This document shows, in pieces, positions 1 through 6,698 of a DNA stretch of 9,109 nt. Each line of letters begins with the position of its first letter. Position 1 is the stretch's first letter. The stretch is from Magnetococcales bacterium (GTDB lineage: Bacteria > Pseudomonadota > Magnetococcia > Magnetococcales > Magnetaquicoccaceae), in assembly GCA_015228895.1 (NCBI GenBank), contig JADGCR010000080.1:1-9109 (forward strand), given 5' to 3'. Below the pieces are notes generated by a model. The model searched no databases. It worked only from the letters and a program-made list of their open reading frames with translations, and was not told the origin of the DNA. The position numbers were made by a program, and so were the translations under genes.

Positions 1-402
1 GGGCAGGGAGATAAAAGTGAACCGGAATACTCTTTGACCGGGGAGTCCACCCTCGACATGGAGAAAATCACCGAGTTGCGGGAGGATCTGGAGGAACGGT
101 TCGATGCGGTGATCCATTCGTTCCAGTCCGGTTTGACGGAACGTCTCGGCACCATCCATGAGGCGGTGCAGGAGGAGCAGGCGGGTCGCCTGGTGGATGC
201 CGCCCACTCTTTGAAAGGGATTTGCGCCCAGTTTGGCTTGCAGCGCATGCGCCGTTTGGCGAGCGCGCTGGAAGTGGCGGGTCGTTCCGGCAACCTGCAA
301 GACGGCATGAGGTTGATCGGGCAGTTGCAACGGGAAGCCGGTTTGGCCAGAGAGGCTTTGCAGGCGTTTTGCAAATCATCATGCGAGGGGAGGTGTCGAT
401 GA
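1..402 (+). CDS. HPt (histidine phosphotransfer) domain protein, 5' end outside window
   Basis: This is a phosphorelay intermediate that carries phosphate on histidine between receiver domains. The visible reading frame is open from base 1 to the TGA at 400-402 (133 residues). The HPt signature AAHSLKG lies in the middle, with the phospho-acceptor His encoded at 205-207, inside a helical segment (LVDAAHSLKGICAQFG). The N-terminal part (LDMEKITELREDLEERFD) matches the first helix of HPt bundles. No stop codon precedes the domain, and neither the TTG at 34 nor the ATG at 58 has a well-spaced ribosome binding site. I therefore read it as the C-terminal HPt of a larger protein, such as a hybrid histidine kinase; a stand-alone HPt starting at 34 or 58 is the alternative. 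Its stop overlaps the start of the next gene (ATGA), so the two are translationally coupled and the downstream receiver is the natural partner. Confidence 0.8.
   Translation, partial: GQGDKSEPEYSLTGESTLDMEKITELREDLEERFDAVIHSFQSGLTERLGTIHEAVQEEQAGRLVDAAHSLKGICAQFGLQRMRRLASALEVAGRSGNLQDGMRLIGQLQREAGLAREALQAFCKSSCEGRCR
385..394 (+). promoter_or_regulatory. Strong ribosome binding site that fixes the start of the CNB-receiver gene
   Basis: The purine-rich GAGGGGAGGT ends 4 nt before the ATG at 399. It makes 399 the start rather than the longer open frame beginning at 222, whose first 59 residues are only an out-of-frame reading of the HPt gene. Confidence 0.75.
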
Positions 403-1382
403 CGTTGGAAAAGTCACGGGAATTGGGGAAACTGTACAAAGCGGGCGAGGCGATCTTTCGTCAGGGGGAGTTTTCCAACAAATTTTTCATTGTGCAGCAG
501 GGCCGGGTGCTGATGGCTCGGACCAGTTCGGCGGGCAAGATCATGCGGGTGGAGATCGGGTCCGGGGAGATCTTTGGCATCGCGTCGGTTTTTACCGTCA
601 ACCGGGAACGCTTCGCCACGGCCACCGCTCTGGAGGATTCCTATATACTGAGCATCGATGAAAAGGTCTTCATCGCCCGGTTGCATCAGGACCCCTCCAT
701 CGCGTTTCGCATCATTCGTCACCTCTCCCAGCGTTTGTTCGACGTGGGACAGGCGCCGGGGAGTGTTGCCACGGGCAAGAAAAACGCCAAATCCAGGAAG
801 AGCGAACGAAACGAGCCGGTGGCGGGGGTGCAGGTGGGACGCAAGTTGCTGAATGTGCATGATTTCAGCGTGGGTTATCACTTTCTGATCGTGGAGGATG
901 AACAGGATTTCTATTCCGTCATCCAGGGGTGGCTGGCCAATTCGGTGGAGAACCGGCATGACCCCACCCGCGTGCCCCCCTACAAACTGACCCACGCCAC
1001 CACCTTCCAGGAAGCGGAAGTTCTGCTCTCCCAGGACAAATACGATCTGATCCTGCTGGATTTGAATCTCTCGGACAGTCACGGGTACGAGCAGACCTTC
1101 GTCCGCATGCAGGAGAAGGCTTTCGATACCCCGATCATCGTCTTCACCGGGATGGACGACGACCAGAAGGCGATTCAGGCGGTGGAGGACGGGGCGCAGG
1201 ATTATCTGGTCAAGGGGCAGGTGAACCGCAAGCTGCTGGTGCGTTCCATCCAGCACGCCCTCTCCCGTCACAAGATGCACAAGGCCGCGCTGGACGAACT
1301 GGAGACGCCCCAGGAGGAGAACGGGAAGAAATACACCGTCCTGTTGCGCGACTGGCTGAACCGTTGCATCAGCCACGATTGA
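399..1382 (+). CDS. Cyclic-nucleotide-binding-like domain fused to a response-regulator receiver
   Basis: The protein has 327 residues and is probably a cytoplasmic signalling protein. Residues about 8-120 form a CRP/cNMP-binding-type beta-roll (YKAGEAIFRQGEFSNKFFIVQQGRV, then SGEIFGIASVF and SYILSIDEKVF). The usual phosphate-binding RxA signature of true cAMP binders is not obvious, so the ligand is unknown. A basic, low-complexity linker (about 121-150) leads to a receiver domain (about 161-295) with acidic pocket E166/D167, phospho-acceptor D221 in DLILLDLNL, T250 in IIVFTG and K272 in DYLVKG. All residues needed for phosphorylation are present. The D167-D221 interval is about 10 residues longer than usual. 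About 30 residues follow the receiver, with no helix-turn-helix, GGDEF, EAL or HD output domain. It overlaps the upstream HPt gene by 4 nt, so phosphotransfer from that HPt is a reasonable inference. Output probably occurs through protein contacts. Confidence 0.88.
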   Translation: MTLEKSRELGKLYKAGEAIFRQGEFSNKFFIVQQGRVLMARTSSAGKIMRVEIGSGEIFGIASVFTVNRERFATATALEDSYILSIDEKVFIARLHQDPSIAFRIIRHLSQRLFDVGQAPGSVATGKKNAKSRKSERNEPVAGVQVGRKLLNVHDFSVGYHFLIVEDEQDFYSVIQGWLANSVENRHDPTRVPPYKLTHATTFQEAEVLLSQDKYDLILLDLNLSDSHGYEQTFVRMQEKAFDTPIIVFTGMDDDQKAIQAVEDGAQDYLVKGQVNRKLLVRSIQHALSRHKMHKAALDELETPQEENGKKYTVLLRDWLNRCISHD

Positions 1383-1387
1383 GGCGG

Positions 1388-2998
1388 TCAATCGATCCCA
1401 ACCCCACGGAACACCACATCCGTCGGAATGCCGCTCCCCTCCACCCGGCGCAAATCGGTCATCAGGTCGGCGGTCATGGCGCCGTACCGTTTCTCCAGGG
1501 CGCGGACTCCCGCCAGGTCCCCGTCCCCCTGGAGACGCAACAGCATCCCGGCGAGTTGCTCCGAGGCCGCGCGCATGCGGCCCGGGTCCACGTGATAGCG
1601 ACCTTCCGGACTGCGGGTGAACACCCCGTGGGCTTGCAGATGGTTGAAACGGATCAGGTTGGCGCGGGCGTGGGAGCTGGCGGGTCCAAAACGGATGGAA
1701 CGGAACAGGGAGGCGAACTCCGTCACATAGCGGCTTTCCATGGAGACGCCGGTCTCTTCCCCTGGTTCCAGGTCGCCAATCAGCAGCGAGAGGGCGTCGG
1801 CCTTGCCCTCCTCCATCATCCAGGCATCCTCCTGCAAGGCGTCGGTGACCGTGCCGGGTTTGCCCACGGTCTTCTTGATGCCCAAACCGTGGGCCACCTC
1901 GTGAAACATCGTGTTGGCGAAAAAGGCCGGGAAGGTCACCTGAGGGAGCTGTTCAGGCTCCAGCAGCGCCTCGGCCATGGGGCGCAGGATCCGGTCGAAC
2001 TTGGCCCGCATGGCGTTGCGCAGTTGCAGACGGCGCGACCCCTGTTCCAGCTGCACCTGTTCGTCGTTGGGGAGATTGATGGCGATGGGACGGGTGGCCG
2101 CGGCGTCCCCGGTCATGAGCAGCACATCGTAAACCCCCAGGTCCGAGGCCTCTGCGGGGATTTCCGCCCGGTATTCGGGAGGGGTGGGCAGACTGCCTTG
2201 ATAGAACCCCAACCGCCTGGTGTAACGGTCCAGACGTTTCTCCCACTCCCGGTCTTTCACCAGCAACAGGGCTTCATACCCGGCTTTGACCCCCAGAAGA
2301 CCGTCGTCGTAGGTCTCGATTGGACCGATGATGAGGTCCAGACGGTTGTTTTTCATCGCCATCCAGCCTGTGTCGCTCTCCCGATAACGATCGGTCACCA
2401 ATCCATCCGCCCGCAGGTTCAGATAACGGGCCAGGGCGGGATCTTCGGACAACTGCGCCCCACGGCGCAACAGATCGGCGGCCCGGTTGAGCCAGGGAGA
2501 AAAAACCTGATGATAGGGGAGGGCGAGCAAACCGCCCTCCTGGTCCCGTCGCACCAGGGAGTAGGGATGTTTCAGTTCCGGGCGCTCCCGGACCGCGGCC
2601 TCCAGTTGCTCCCTGGTCAAGTCTTGGGGATAATAGTTGCCGCCCGCGGGCTTGGGGAGAATGCCGGGCAGCAGGGGGCGATTGCCTTCCAGGCGGTCCC
2701 AGGGGCCGAAATTGAGCTCCAACAGGGTGCGGGCCTCCTGGCTCCAGGGGAGGGAGAAGAGGGCCTGTCGCTCTCCATAGGTTTGTTGCCAGAACAACGC
2801 GTCCATGATCAGGGCCGCATCCCGCAGCCAGGGGAGCATCTTTTTCTCCCAGGGGGCGAGTCCGGACAGGTCGGCGTCGAGGGGCACCACCACATAACGA
2901 CCCAGTTGGGCCGCGAAGTCGCCGGAGTCGGTCCGCAGTTCCCCGGGGCAGAGGGTCAGCAGCAGCCAGACAATCGCAGTGTGCAATACAATGCGCAT
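1388..2998 (-). CDS. Exported M49 (dipeptidyl-peptidase III)-like zinc metallopeptidase
   Basis: The protein has 536 residues. The N-terminus (MRIVLHTAIVWLLLTLC) is a short charged start plus a hydrophobic stretch, typical of a Sec signal peptide; the Cys17 context (LTLC) is a poor lipobox. The M49 family hallmarks are clear: NFGPWDRLEGN (about 96-106), GWMAMKNN (211-218), IGPIETYDDGLLG (224-236), the zinc motif FHEVAHG with H366, E367 and H370, and the second zinc motif EEGKAD (396-401) supplying the third ligand Glu. Classical DPP III has HEXXGH, while this protein has the shorter HEXXH spacing. It probably removes dipeptides from, or otherwise cleaves, short peptides in the periplasm; substrate and exact activity are inferred. 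The gene starts 3 nt after the cobS stop with a GGGGTGA sequence overlapping that stop, so it is the last gene of the cob run, although it has no known role in cobalamin synthesis. Its stop faces the + strand CNB-receiver stop at 5 nt. Confidence 0.85.
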   Translation of the reverse strand: MRIVLHTAIVWLLLTLCPGELRTDSGDFAAQLGRYVVVPLDADLSGLAPWEKKMLPWLRDAALIMDALFWQQTYGERQALFSLPWSQEARTLLELNFGPWDRLEGNRPLLPGILPKPAGGNYYPQDLTREQLEAAVRERPELKHPYSLVRRDQEGGLLALPYHQVFSPWLNRAADLLRRGAQLSEDPALARYLNLRADGLVTDRYRESDTGWMAMKNNRLDLIIGPIETYDDGLLGVKAGYEALLLVKDREWEKRLDRYTRRLGFYQGSLPTPPEYRAEIPAEASDLGVYDVLLMTGDAAATRPIAINLPNDEQVQLEQGSRRLQLRNAMRAKFDRILRPMAEALLEPEQLPQVTFPAFFANTMFHEVAHGLGIKKTVGKPGTVTDALQEDAWMMEEGKADALSLLIGDLEPGEETGVSMESRYVTEFASLFRSIRFGPASSHARANLIRFNHLQAHGVFTRSPEGRYHVDPGRMRAASEQLAGMLLRLQGDGDLAGVRALEKRYGAMTADLMTDLRRVEGSGIPTDVVFRGVGID

Positions 2999-3001
2999 TC
3001 G

Positions 3002-3754
3002 TCACCCCGCGTTCAGGGTCAGAGCCGTCAGAAGCGCCGTCTCCATGATTTCGCACACAGCCCCCGCCGTATCCCCCGTGGTGCCGCCGAAACGACGCGC
3101 CAGGGCGGCCTGCATCAGATACCACACCCCGGCCCCGACCAGCAACAGGACGACTCCGGTCAGGCGCCAACCCGCCACCACCAGCACGGCCCCCAGAGCC
3201 AGAACCAGCCATCCCCCGCTCCGGGGCAGGGAAGCGGCGGCCACGGCCCCCATGCCGTTGGGACGGACATAGGGCAGGCGCAGAAACAGGGCCACGATGC
3301 CCATGCGCCCCAGCACCACGGGGGGCAGCAGGAGATGGGGAGCCTGGAGGTCCAGCACCGTCTGCAACGCGGCGAATTTGAGCAGCAGCAGCAACGCCAC
3401 GGTCATGACCGCCGCCGGACCGCAACGGGGATCCTTCATGATCGCCAAAGCCCGTTCCCGGTCTCCCAGGCCACCAATCCAGGCGTCGGCGCTGTCGGCC
3501 AACCCCTCCAGATGCAGTCCTCCGGTGAGCCAGACCCAGGCAACGAGCAACAAGGCGGCCCCCACCCCGGAGGAGGCGGCCTGCTGCGACATCCAGGCGC
3601 ACAGGGTCAGCAGGCCGCCCAGCAGCAGTCCCACCAGGGGATAGCAGAGTACCGAACGCCCCAACTGCGCCTCGCTGGGTGGAGGGGCGATCCCGGGAGC
3701 CGGGATGCGGGTGAGCAGACCCAGCGCGATCCAGAATGGGACGAGGAATCTCAT
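3002..3754 (-). CDS. cobS: Adenosylcobinamide-GDP ribazoletransferase (cobalamin synthase)
   Basis: CobS joins adenosylcobinamide-GDP with alpha-ribazole (5'-phosphate), the final assembly reaction of adenosylcobalamin, at the inner membrane. The 250-residue protein is highly hydrophobic with several membrane segments (about 36-54, 64-78, 117-130, 143-160, 182-212). It opens with a typical CobS N-terminus (ALGLLTRIPAPG). The acidic, metal-binding signature GGLHLEGLADSADAW is at about 78-92, KDPRCGPAAV at 107-116 and GGTTGDTAGA at 223-232, all in family order. The usual Asp in the HxDGL part is Glu here (HLEGL), a conservative change. Length matches the family. The ATG lies 4 nt after the cobT stop, and the bases before it (a pyrimidine-rich CTCCTCC) are not a ribosome binding site, so translation probably depends on coupling to cobT. 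Confidence 0.95.
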   Translation of the reverse strand: MRFLVPFWIALGLLTRIPAPGIAPPPSEAQLGRSVLCYPLVGLLLGGLLTLCAWMSQQAASSGVGAALLLVAWVWLTGGLHLEGLADSADAWIGGLGDRERALAIMKDPRCGPAAVMTVALLLLLKFAALQTVLDLQAPHLLLPPVVLGRMGIVALFLRLPYVRPNGMGAVAAASLPRSGGWLVLALGAVLVVAGWRLTGVVLLLVGAGVWYLMQAALARRFGGTTGDTAGAVCEIMETALLTALTLNAG

Positions 3755-3758
3755 CGGA

Positions 3759-4808
3759 TCACGTGGAGGAGATCCCCGCTTCGGCGAAGGTGGCCATTTC
3801 GCAGTGCAGGGCGCAGGCCAGACGCAGCAGGGGCACCGCCACGGCGGCTCCGCTCGCCTCCCCCAGCCGCATGCCGAGACTCAACAACGGTCTGGCCTCC
3901 ATGGCGTTCAGGATCGCCAGGTGACCGGGCTCCGCGGAGTGGTGGGCAAACAGCAGCCAGGGTTTCAGTTCCGGGCGCAGATGGAGCGCCGCCAGGGCCG
4001 CTGCGGAAACGATGAAACCATCCAACAGGATCGGCAGGCGTCGTTGGGCCGCGGCGATGAATGCCCCCACCAACGCCACGATCTCGAATCCACCGAGGGC
4101 GCATAAAACGTCCAATGGGTGATTCAGGTGTTTGCCGTGGTGGCGCAACGCCTGGTCGATCACCTCGGCCTTGCGGCTCACCCCTTCCGCGTTCAGACCC
4201 GCTCCGGGTCCGGCGATCAACACCGGAGCGGTTTTGAGTAAAGCGCAGACAATGGCCGCCGCCGAGGTGGTGTTGCCGATGCCCATTTCACCACCGATGA
4301 ACAGATCGGTTCCAGCCTCGTCCGCGCGCCGGGCGGCATCCGCGCCAGCCTGCAAGGCGATCGCCAGTTCGGCGCGATTCATCGCGGGATGGGAGCGGAA
4401 ATCCTTGGTGCCGGACCCCGCCCGCCGGGTGATCACGCCCGGCAGAGGGCCTGGATCCCGGGCCGCGCCCACATCGATCACCTCCAGCACCGCGTTCAGT
4501 TTGCGGGCCAGCACGCAGATCGCCGCCCCGCCACGGGAGAAGTTGCGCAGCATTTCCACGGTCACGGATTGGGGAAAGGGGGAGATCCCCGCGGCGGTCA
4601 CCCCATGGTCACCGGCAAACACCGCGATGCGCACCCGTTCCGCCGTGGGTGAGGCGCTCGACTGCAATCCGGCCAGGTCAATGGCGAGTTCCTCCATGCG
4701 ACCCAGCGATCCCGCAGGTTTGGTCAGTTGGTCCTGTCGCCTGCCCGCCTCCTGCATGTGTCGCATCGAAGGTTCGGGAATGGGATCGCGCAACCAGGTT
4801 GGCATCAT
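3759..4808 (-). CDS. cobT: Nicotinate-nucleotide--dimethylbenzimidazole phosphoribosyltransferase
   Basis: CobT transfers the phosphoribosyl group of nicotinate mononucleotide to 5,6-dimethylbenzimidazole (or a related base), giving alpha-ribazole 5'-phosphate for the lower ligand of cobalamin. It is cytoplasmic. The 349-residue length is normal. Family motifs appear in order: LTKPAGSLGRMEEL (28-41), VFAGDHGVTAAGISPFPQ (63-80), GGEMGIGNTTSAAA (172-185), GPGAGL (200-205), CALGGFEI (236-243), LLDGF (261-265), HHSAEPGH (289-296) and RLGEASGA (314-321). Glu317 is the expected catalytic base. The gene begins with two consecutive ATGs. The first overlaps the cobU stop (ATGA) and has AAAGGA 8 nt upstream, so I chose it. 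It is certainly co-translated with cobU and lies directly before cobS. The base specificity (dimethylbenzimidazole or another base) cannot be read from the sequence. Confidence 0.96.
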   Translation of the reverse strand: MMPTWLRDPIPEPSMRHMQEAGRRQDQLTKPAGSLGRMEELAIDLAGLQSSASPTAERVRIAVFAGDHGVTAAGISPFPQSVTVEMLRNFSRGGAAICVLARKLNAVLEVIDVGAARDPGPLPGVITRRAGSGTKDFRSHPAMNRAELAIALQAGADAARRADEAGTDLFIGGEMGIGNTTSAAAIVCALLKTAPVLIAGPGAGLNAEGVSRKAEVIDQALRHHGKHLNHPLDVLCALGGFEIVALVGAFIAAAQRRLPILLDGFIVSAAALAALHLRPELKPWLLFAHHSAEPGHLAILNAMEARPLLSLGMRLGEASGAAVAVPLLRLACALHCEMATFAEAGISST

Positions 4809-5338
4809 GGTTTTTTTCCTTTGAGAGTCATGGGAAGACCGGCGACCATGAAAGTCACCTGGTCACACAAGCGGGCCAGGTCCTGATGCAGCGTCCCGCA
4901 CTCATCCACAAAACGACGGGAGAGTTCCCCCATGGGGACCACTCCCAAACCGGTCTCGTTGCTGACAAAAGCCACGGGGCCGTCCAGTCCGGGAAGGCAG
5001 CCCAGCAAGGCGTTCCGCTCCTCGTCCAGGCGCGCCTCGAACTCCTGGTCCAGCAGCAGGTTGGTCAGCCACAGAGTCAGGCAGTCCACCACCACGAAAC
5101 AGGTCGGGGAGACGGTGCGGGCCAGGGTCGCCCCCAATCGGCACGGCTCCTCGATCACCCGCCAACCCGCGGGCCGGGATGCCCGATGACGGGCAATGCG
5201 GGAGGCCATTTCCGTATCGTTTTCCCGAACGGTGGCGGTGGCGACCAGCACGGTCTCCAGACCGCTCTCCCGGGCCAGGTGGAGGGCGTGATCGCTCTTG
5301 CCGGATCGCGCTCCTCCCAGAATCAGGTGGGCGGCCAC
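4805..5338 (-). CDS. cobU: Bifunctional adenosylcobinamide kinase / adenosylcobinamide-phosphate guanylyltransferase
   Basis: CobU (CobP) phosphorylates adenosylcobinamide and then transfers GMP to it, producing adenosylcobinamide-GDP for CobS. The 177-residue cytoplasmic protein has the normal family length. It starts with the P-loop LILGGARSGKS (5-15), followed by the conserved EMASRIARHRASRPAGW region (43-59), whose His51 lies where the family carries the guanylylated histidine. VVDCLTLWLTNLL follows at about 88-100 and the VSNETGLGVVP signature further on. The start is GTG at 5336-5338: AAAAGGA lies 7 nt upstream, and the overlapping ATG one codon edge earlier is out of frame. The final codons overlap cobT by 4 nt. 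It is separated by 55 nt from the upstream diadenylate-cyclase-like gene on the same strand. Confidence 0.95.
   Translation of the reverse strand: MAAHLILGGARSGKSDHALHLARESGLETVLVATATVRENDTEMASRIARHRASRPAGWRVIEEPCRLGATLARTVSPTCFVVVDCLTLWLTNLLLDQEFEARLDEERNALLGCLPGLDGPVAFVSNETGLGVVPMGELSRRFVDECGTLHQDLARLCDQVTFMVAGLPMTLKGKKP
4817..4822 (-). promoter_or_regulatory. Ribosome binding site of cobT inside the 3' end of cobU
   Basis: Read on the minus strand this is AAAGGA, followed by an A-rich 8-nt spacer and the double ATG of cobT. It supports the first ATG (4806-4808) as the start. Confidence 0.6.
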
Positions 5339-5345
5339 ATGATTT

Positions 5346-5352
5346 TCCTTTT
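5346..5352 (-). promoter_or_regulatory. Ribosome binding site deciding the GTG start of cobU
   Basis: AAAAGGA on the minus strand sits 7 nt before GTG 5338-5336. The rest of the 55-nt gap between the DAC-like gene and cobU (5339-5393) is GC-rich with short palindromes (GCCGGC, GCATGC). I see no hairpin followed by a T run, so read-through from the upstream gene is likely. Confidence 0.6.
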
Positions 5353-5393
5353 CGTTCGCATGCCGGCCCGCCCATCACCCCATGACCGCTCCA

Positions 5394-6641
5394 TCAATAT
5401 TTTCCCAGGCAATCGGGCCACCAGTGGATGGTGTTGCCCTCCTTTTTGGTCAGCCCGCTGATGGGACCATCCTGGGAGATCACAAACGCCGCCGAATTGG
5501 GATAGTGTCCGACAAAATTGACGGCGGCGTTGTGCCGGGTGCCGTATTTGGAGTAGAGATCTTCCCTGGAGAGGGGTTCGGCCTTGTTGTTTTTCCAGTA
5601 GATGATCTGTTCGTTCCAGATGGGCGCGGAGAGGAAGGCGCCGAAAGAGAGGGGGCGCAGCCGGTCCGAGAGGATCAGGGCGCCATCCACGCAGGTCATT
5701 TGCGCCAGCATCTCCGCGTGTTCGATCACTTTCCGTTTGCACTCCAGGATGGTCTCGCCGATGATGCAGATGGTGGCCAGAGGATTGTTTTCCGTGTTGT
5801 CTTCCTTGTATCTTTCATGCTTCAGCTCCATTTCGCAAAGATCGGCGATGATGCTGGAGCCGTCCGGACTTTCGGTGAGGGTGTGCTTGGGGATGATGCA
5901 ATGGGCTTCGGTATCGATGAACTCCGACGGCAGCCAGACAATGATGCCCCCATGTCCCCTGCGGTCCGCCTCCACCAGCAGATAGTCGATGAAATCCCGG
6001 TAGGTGTACCAGTATTTCATCCCCAGTTGTTTGAATTCCGGGTGCTGCTTGACGATTTCCAGAAACCGCCACCCCATCAGTCCGGAGGTGAAATGAGTGT
6101 GAACCGGTTCCATGAACCGGCCTGATTTGAAGCGACCGATCAGGGTGTCCCCCTGGTAGATGGATAATGAACCGGTTCTTTTGCAGATGATGGTCAGGGT
6201 GTTGGGCGAGGACTGCTCCAATGGCAAGGGATCAAAACGGTTGCGGCCCCGATGGGTGGTGAAGATCGCGCTCCAGATCTCCATGTCCAGGGGGTCCTGT
6301 TCCGAGGACCAAACCGCCAGAACGGTGGTGTCCGGGTCGAAAGCCGGGGCCAGCTTGACCAGGGTGTCGACGGTCAGCAGTTGGGGTTGGGTCAGACGGA
6401 ACAGAATGCTTTCCCCGGCGCGGCCCTTGTCGGGCAGGGAGGCGGGATCGATCAACGAAACACCAACACGCACGGGACGTTCTTCGTTCCGTTTCAGTCC
6501 GGCCAGAAAAACCATCTCCATGATGGTTTTCACATGCTGAAAAAGCAGGGAATCGACAACGGTTCCAGTGTCTGGTTTCCACAGCGAGATGATCTCTTCG
6601 ACGATTTTTGGATCAAACAAGGAACAGGTCTCCTGAAACAT
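5394..6641 (-). CDS. Protein with C-terminal diadenylate-cyclase (DisA_N-like) domain
   Basis: The protein has 415 residues with no signal peptide or clear membrane segment, so it is probably cytoplasmic. The C-terminal part (about 290-400) resembles the DAC domain that condenses two ATP into cyclic di-AMP: CVDGALILSD with the DGA motif at 319-321, about 45 residues of spacer, then KYGTRHNAAVNF with GTRHNAA at 367-373, and AAFVISQDGPISGL near the end. In active DisA/CdaA proteins the second motif is GTRHRAA; here the second Arg is Asn (N371). The first 280 or so residues match no domain I can name with certainty. They contain alternating strand- and helix-like stretches and probably form a sensor module of the kind found N-terminal to DAC domains. 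The ATG follows an in-frame stop, has no good ribosome binding site and lies about 25 nt from a probable promoter. The gene precedes cobU on the same strand by 55 nt. Whether it makes c-di-AMP, or only binds a nucleotide, is open. Confidence 0.75.
   Translation of the reverse strand: MFQETCSLFDPKIVEEIISLWKPDTGTVVDSLLFQHVKTIMEMVFLAGLKRNEERPVRVGVSLIDPASLPDKGRAGESILFRLTQPQLLTVDTLVKLAPAFDPDTTVLAVWSSEQDPLDMEIWSAIFTTHRGRNRFDPLPLEQSSPNTLTIICKRTGSLSIYQGDTLIGRFKSGRFMEPVHTHFTSGLMGWRFLEIVKQHPEFKQLGMKYWYTYRDFIDYLLVEADRRGHGGIIVWLPSEFIDTEAHCIIPKHTLTESPDGSSIIADLCEMELKHERYKEDNTENNPLATICIIGETILECKRKVIEHAEMLAQMTCVDGALILSDRLRPLSFGAFLSAPIWNEQIIYWKNNKAEPLSREDLYSKYGTRHNAAVNFVGHYPNSAAFVISQDGPISGLTKKEGNTIHWWPDCLGKY
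6101..6178. repeat. Two identical 10-bp palindromes GAACCGGTTC
   Basis: GAACCGGTTC occurs at 6101-6110 and again at 6169-6178 (68 bp start to start), with a half copy TGAACCGG at 6113-6120 just after the first. Both lie inside the DAC-like coding region and are read in different codon phases, so protein repetition does not explain them. They may be chance or a protein-binding site. Confidence 0.35.
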
Positions 6642-6670
6642 GACATGTGAAGACGATTGAGTCTCAGGCT

Positions 6671-6698
6671 ATCGTAATGCAAGATCGCCCATTGTCAA
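6671..6698 (-). promoter_or_regulatory. Probable sigma70-type promoter for the DAC-like gene and cob run
   Basis: On the minus strand there is a perfect -35 box TTGACA (6698-6693), a 16-nt spacer, then TACGAT (6676-6671), matching four of six -10 consensus bases including the first TA and final AT. Transcription would start near 6664, about 20-25 nt before the ATG at 6641. It sits in the only sizeable minus-strand gap (6642-6736). That gap shows no other gene, and no cobalamin riboswitch: the leader is far too short for one. Confidence 0.6.

Noticed and set aside
222..398. 59-residue N-terminal extension of the CNB-receiver protein
   Set aside because: It re-reads the HPt gene in another frame, and a strong ribosome binding site sits directly before ATG 399.
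414..1391. Minus-strand open frame of 325 codons opposite the CNB-receiver gene
   Set aside because: The opposite strand carries intact CNB and receiver motifs; this frame has none and is a codon-bias shadow.
1364..4015. Very long + strand open frame (883 codons) opposite the M49 and cobS genes
   Set aside because: It lies antisense to two genes with clear family motifs, is rich in Gln, Gly, Pro and His as expected for a GC-rich shadow, and shows no domain.
4902..5378. 158-codon minus-strand frame starting before cobU
   Set aside because: It overlaps cobU in another frame and lacks any motif; cobU's P-loop frame with its own ribosome binding site is the real gene.
5339..5393. Terminator between the DAC-like gene and cobU
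   Set aside because: There are only short GC palindromes without a stem followed by a T run in the direction of transcription.
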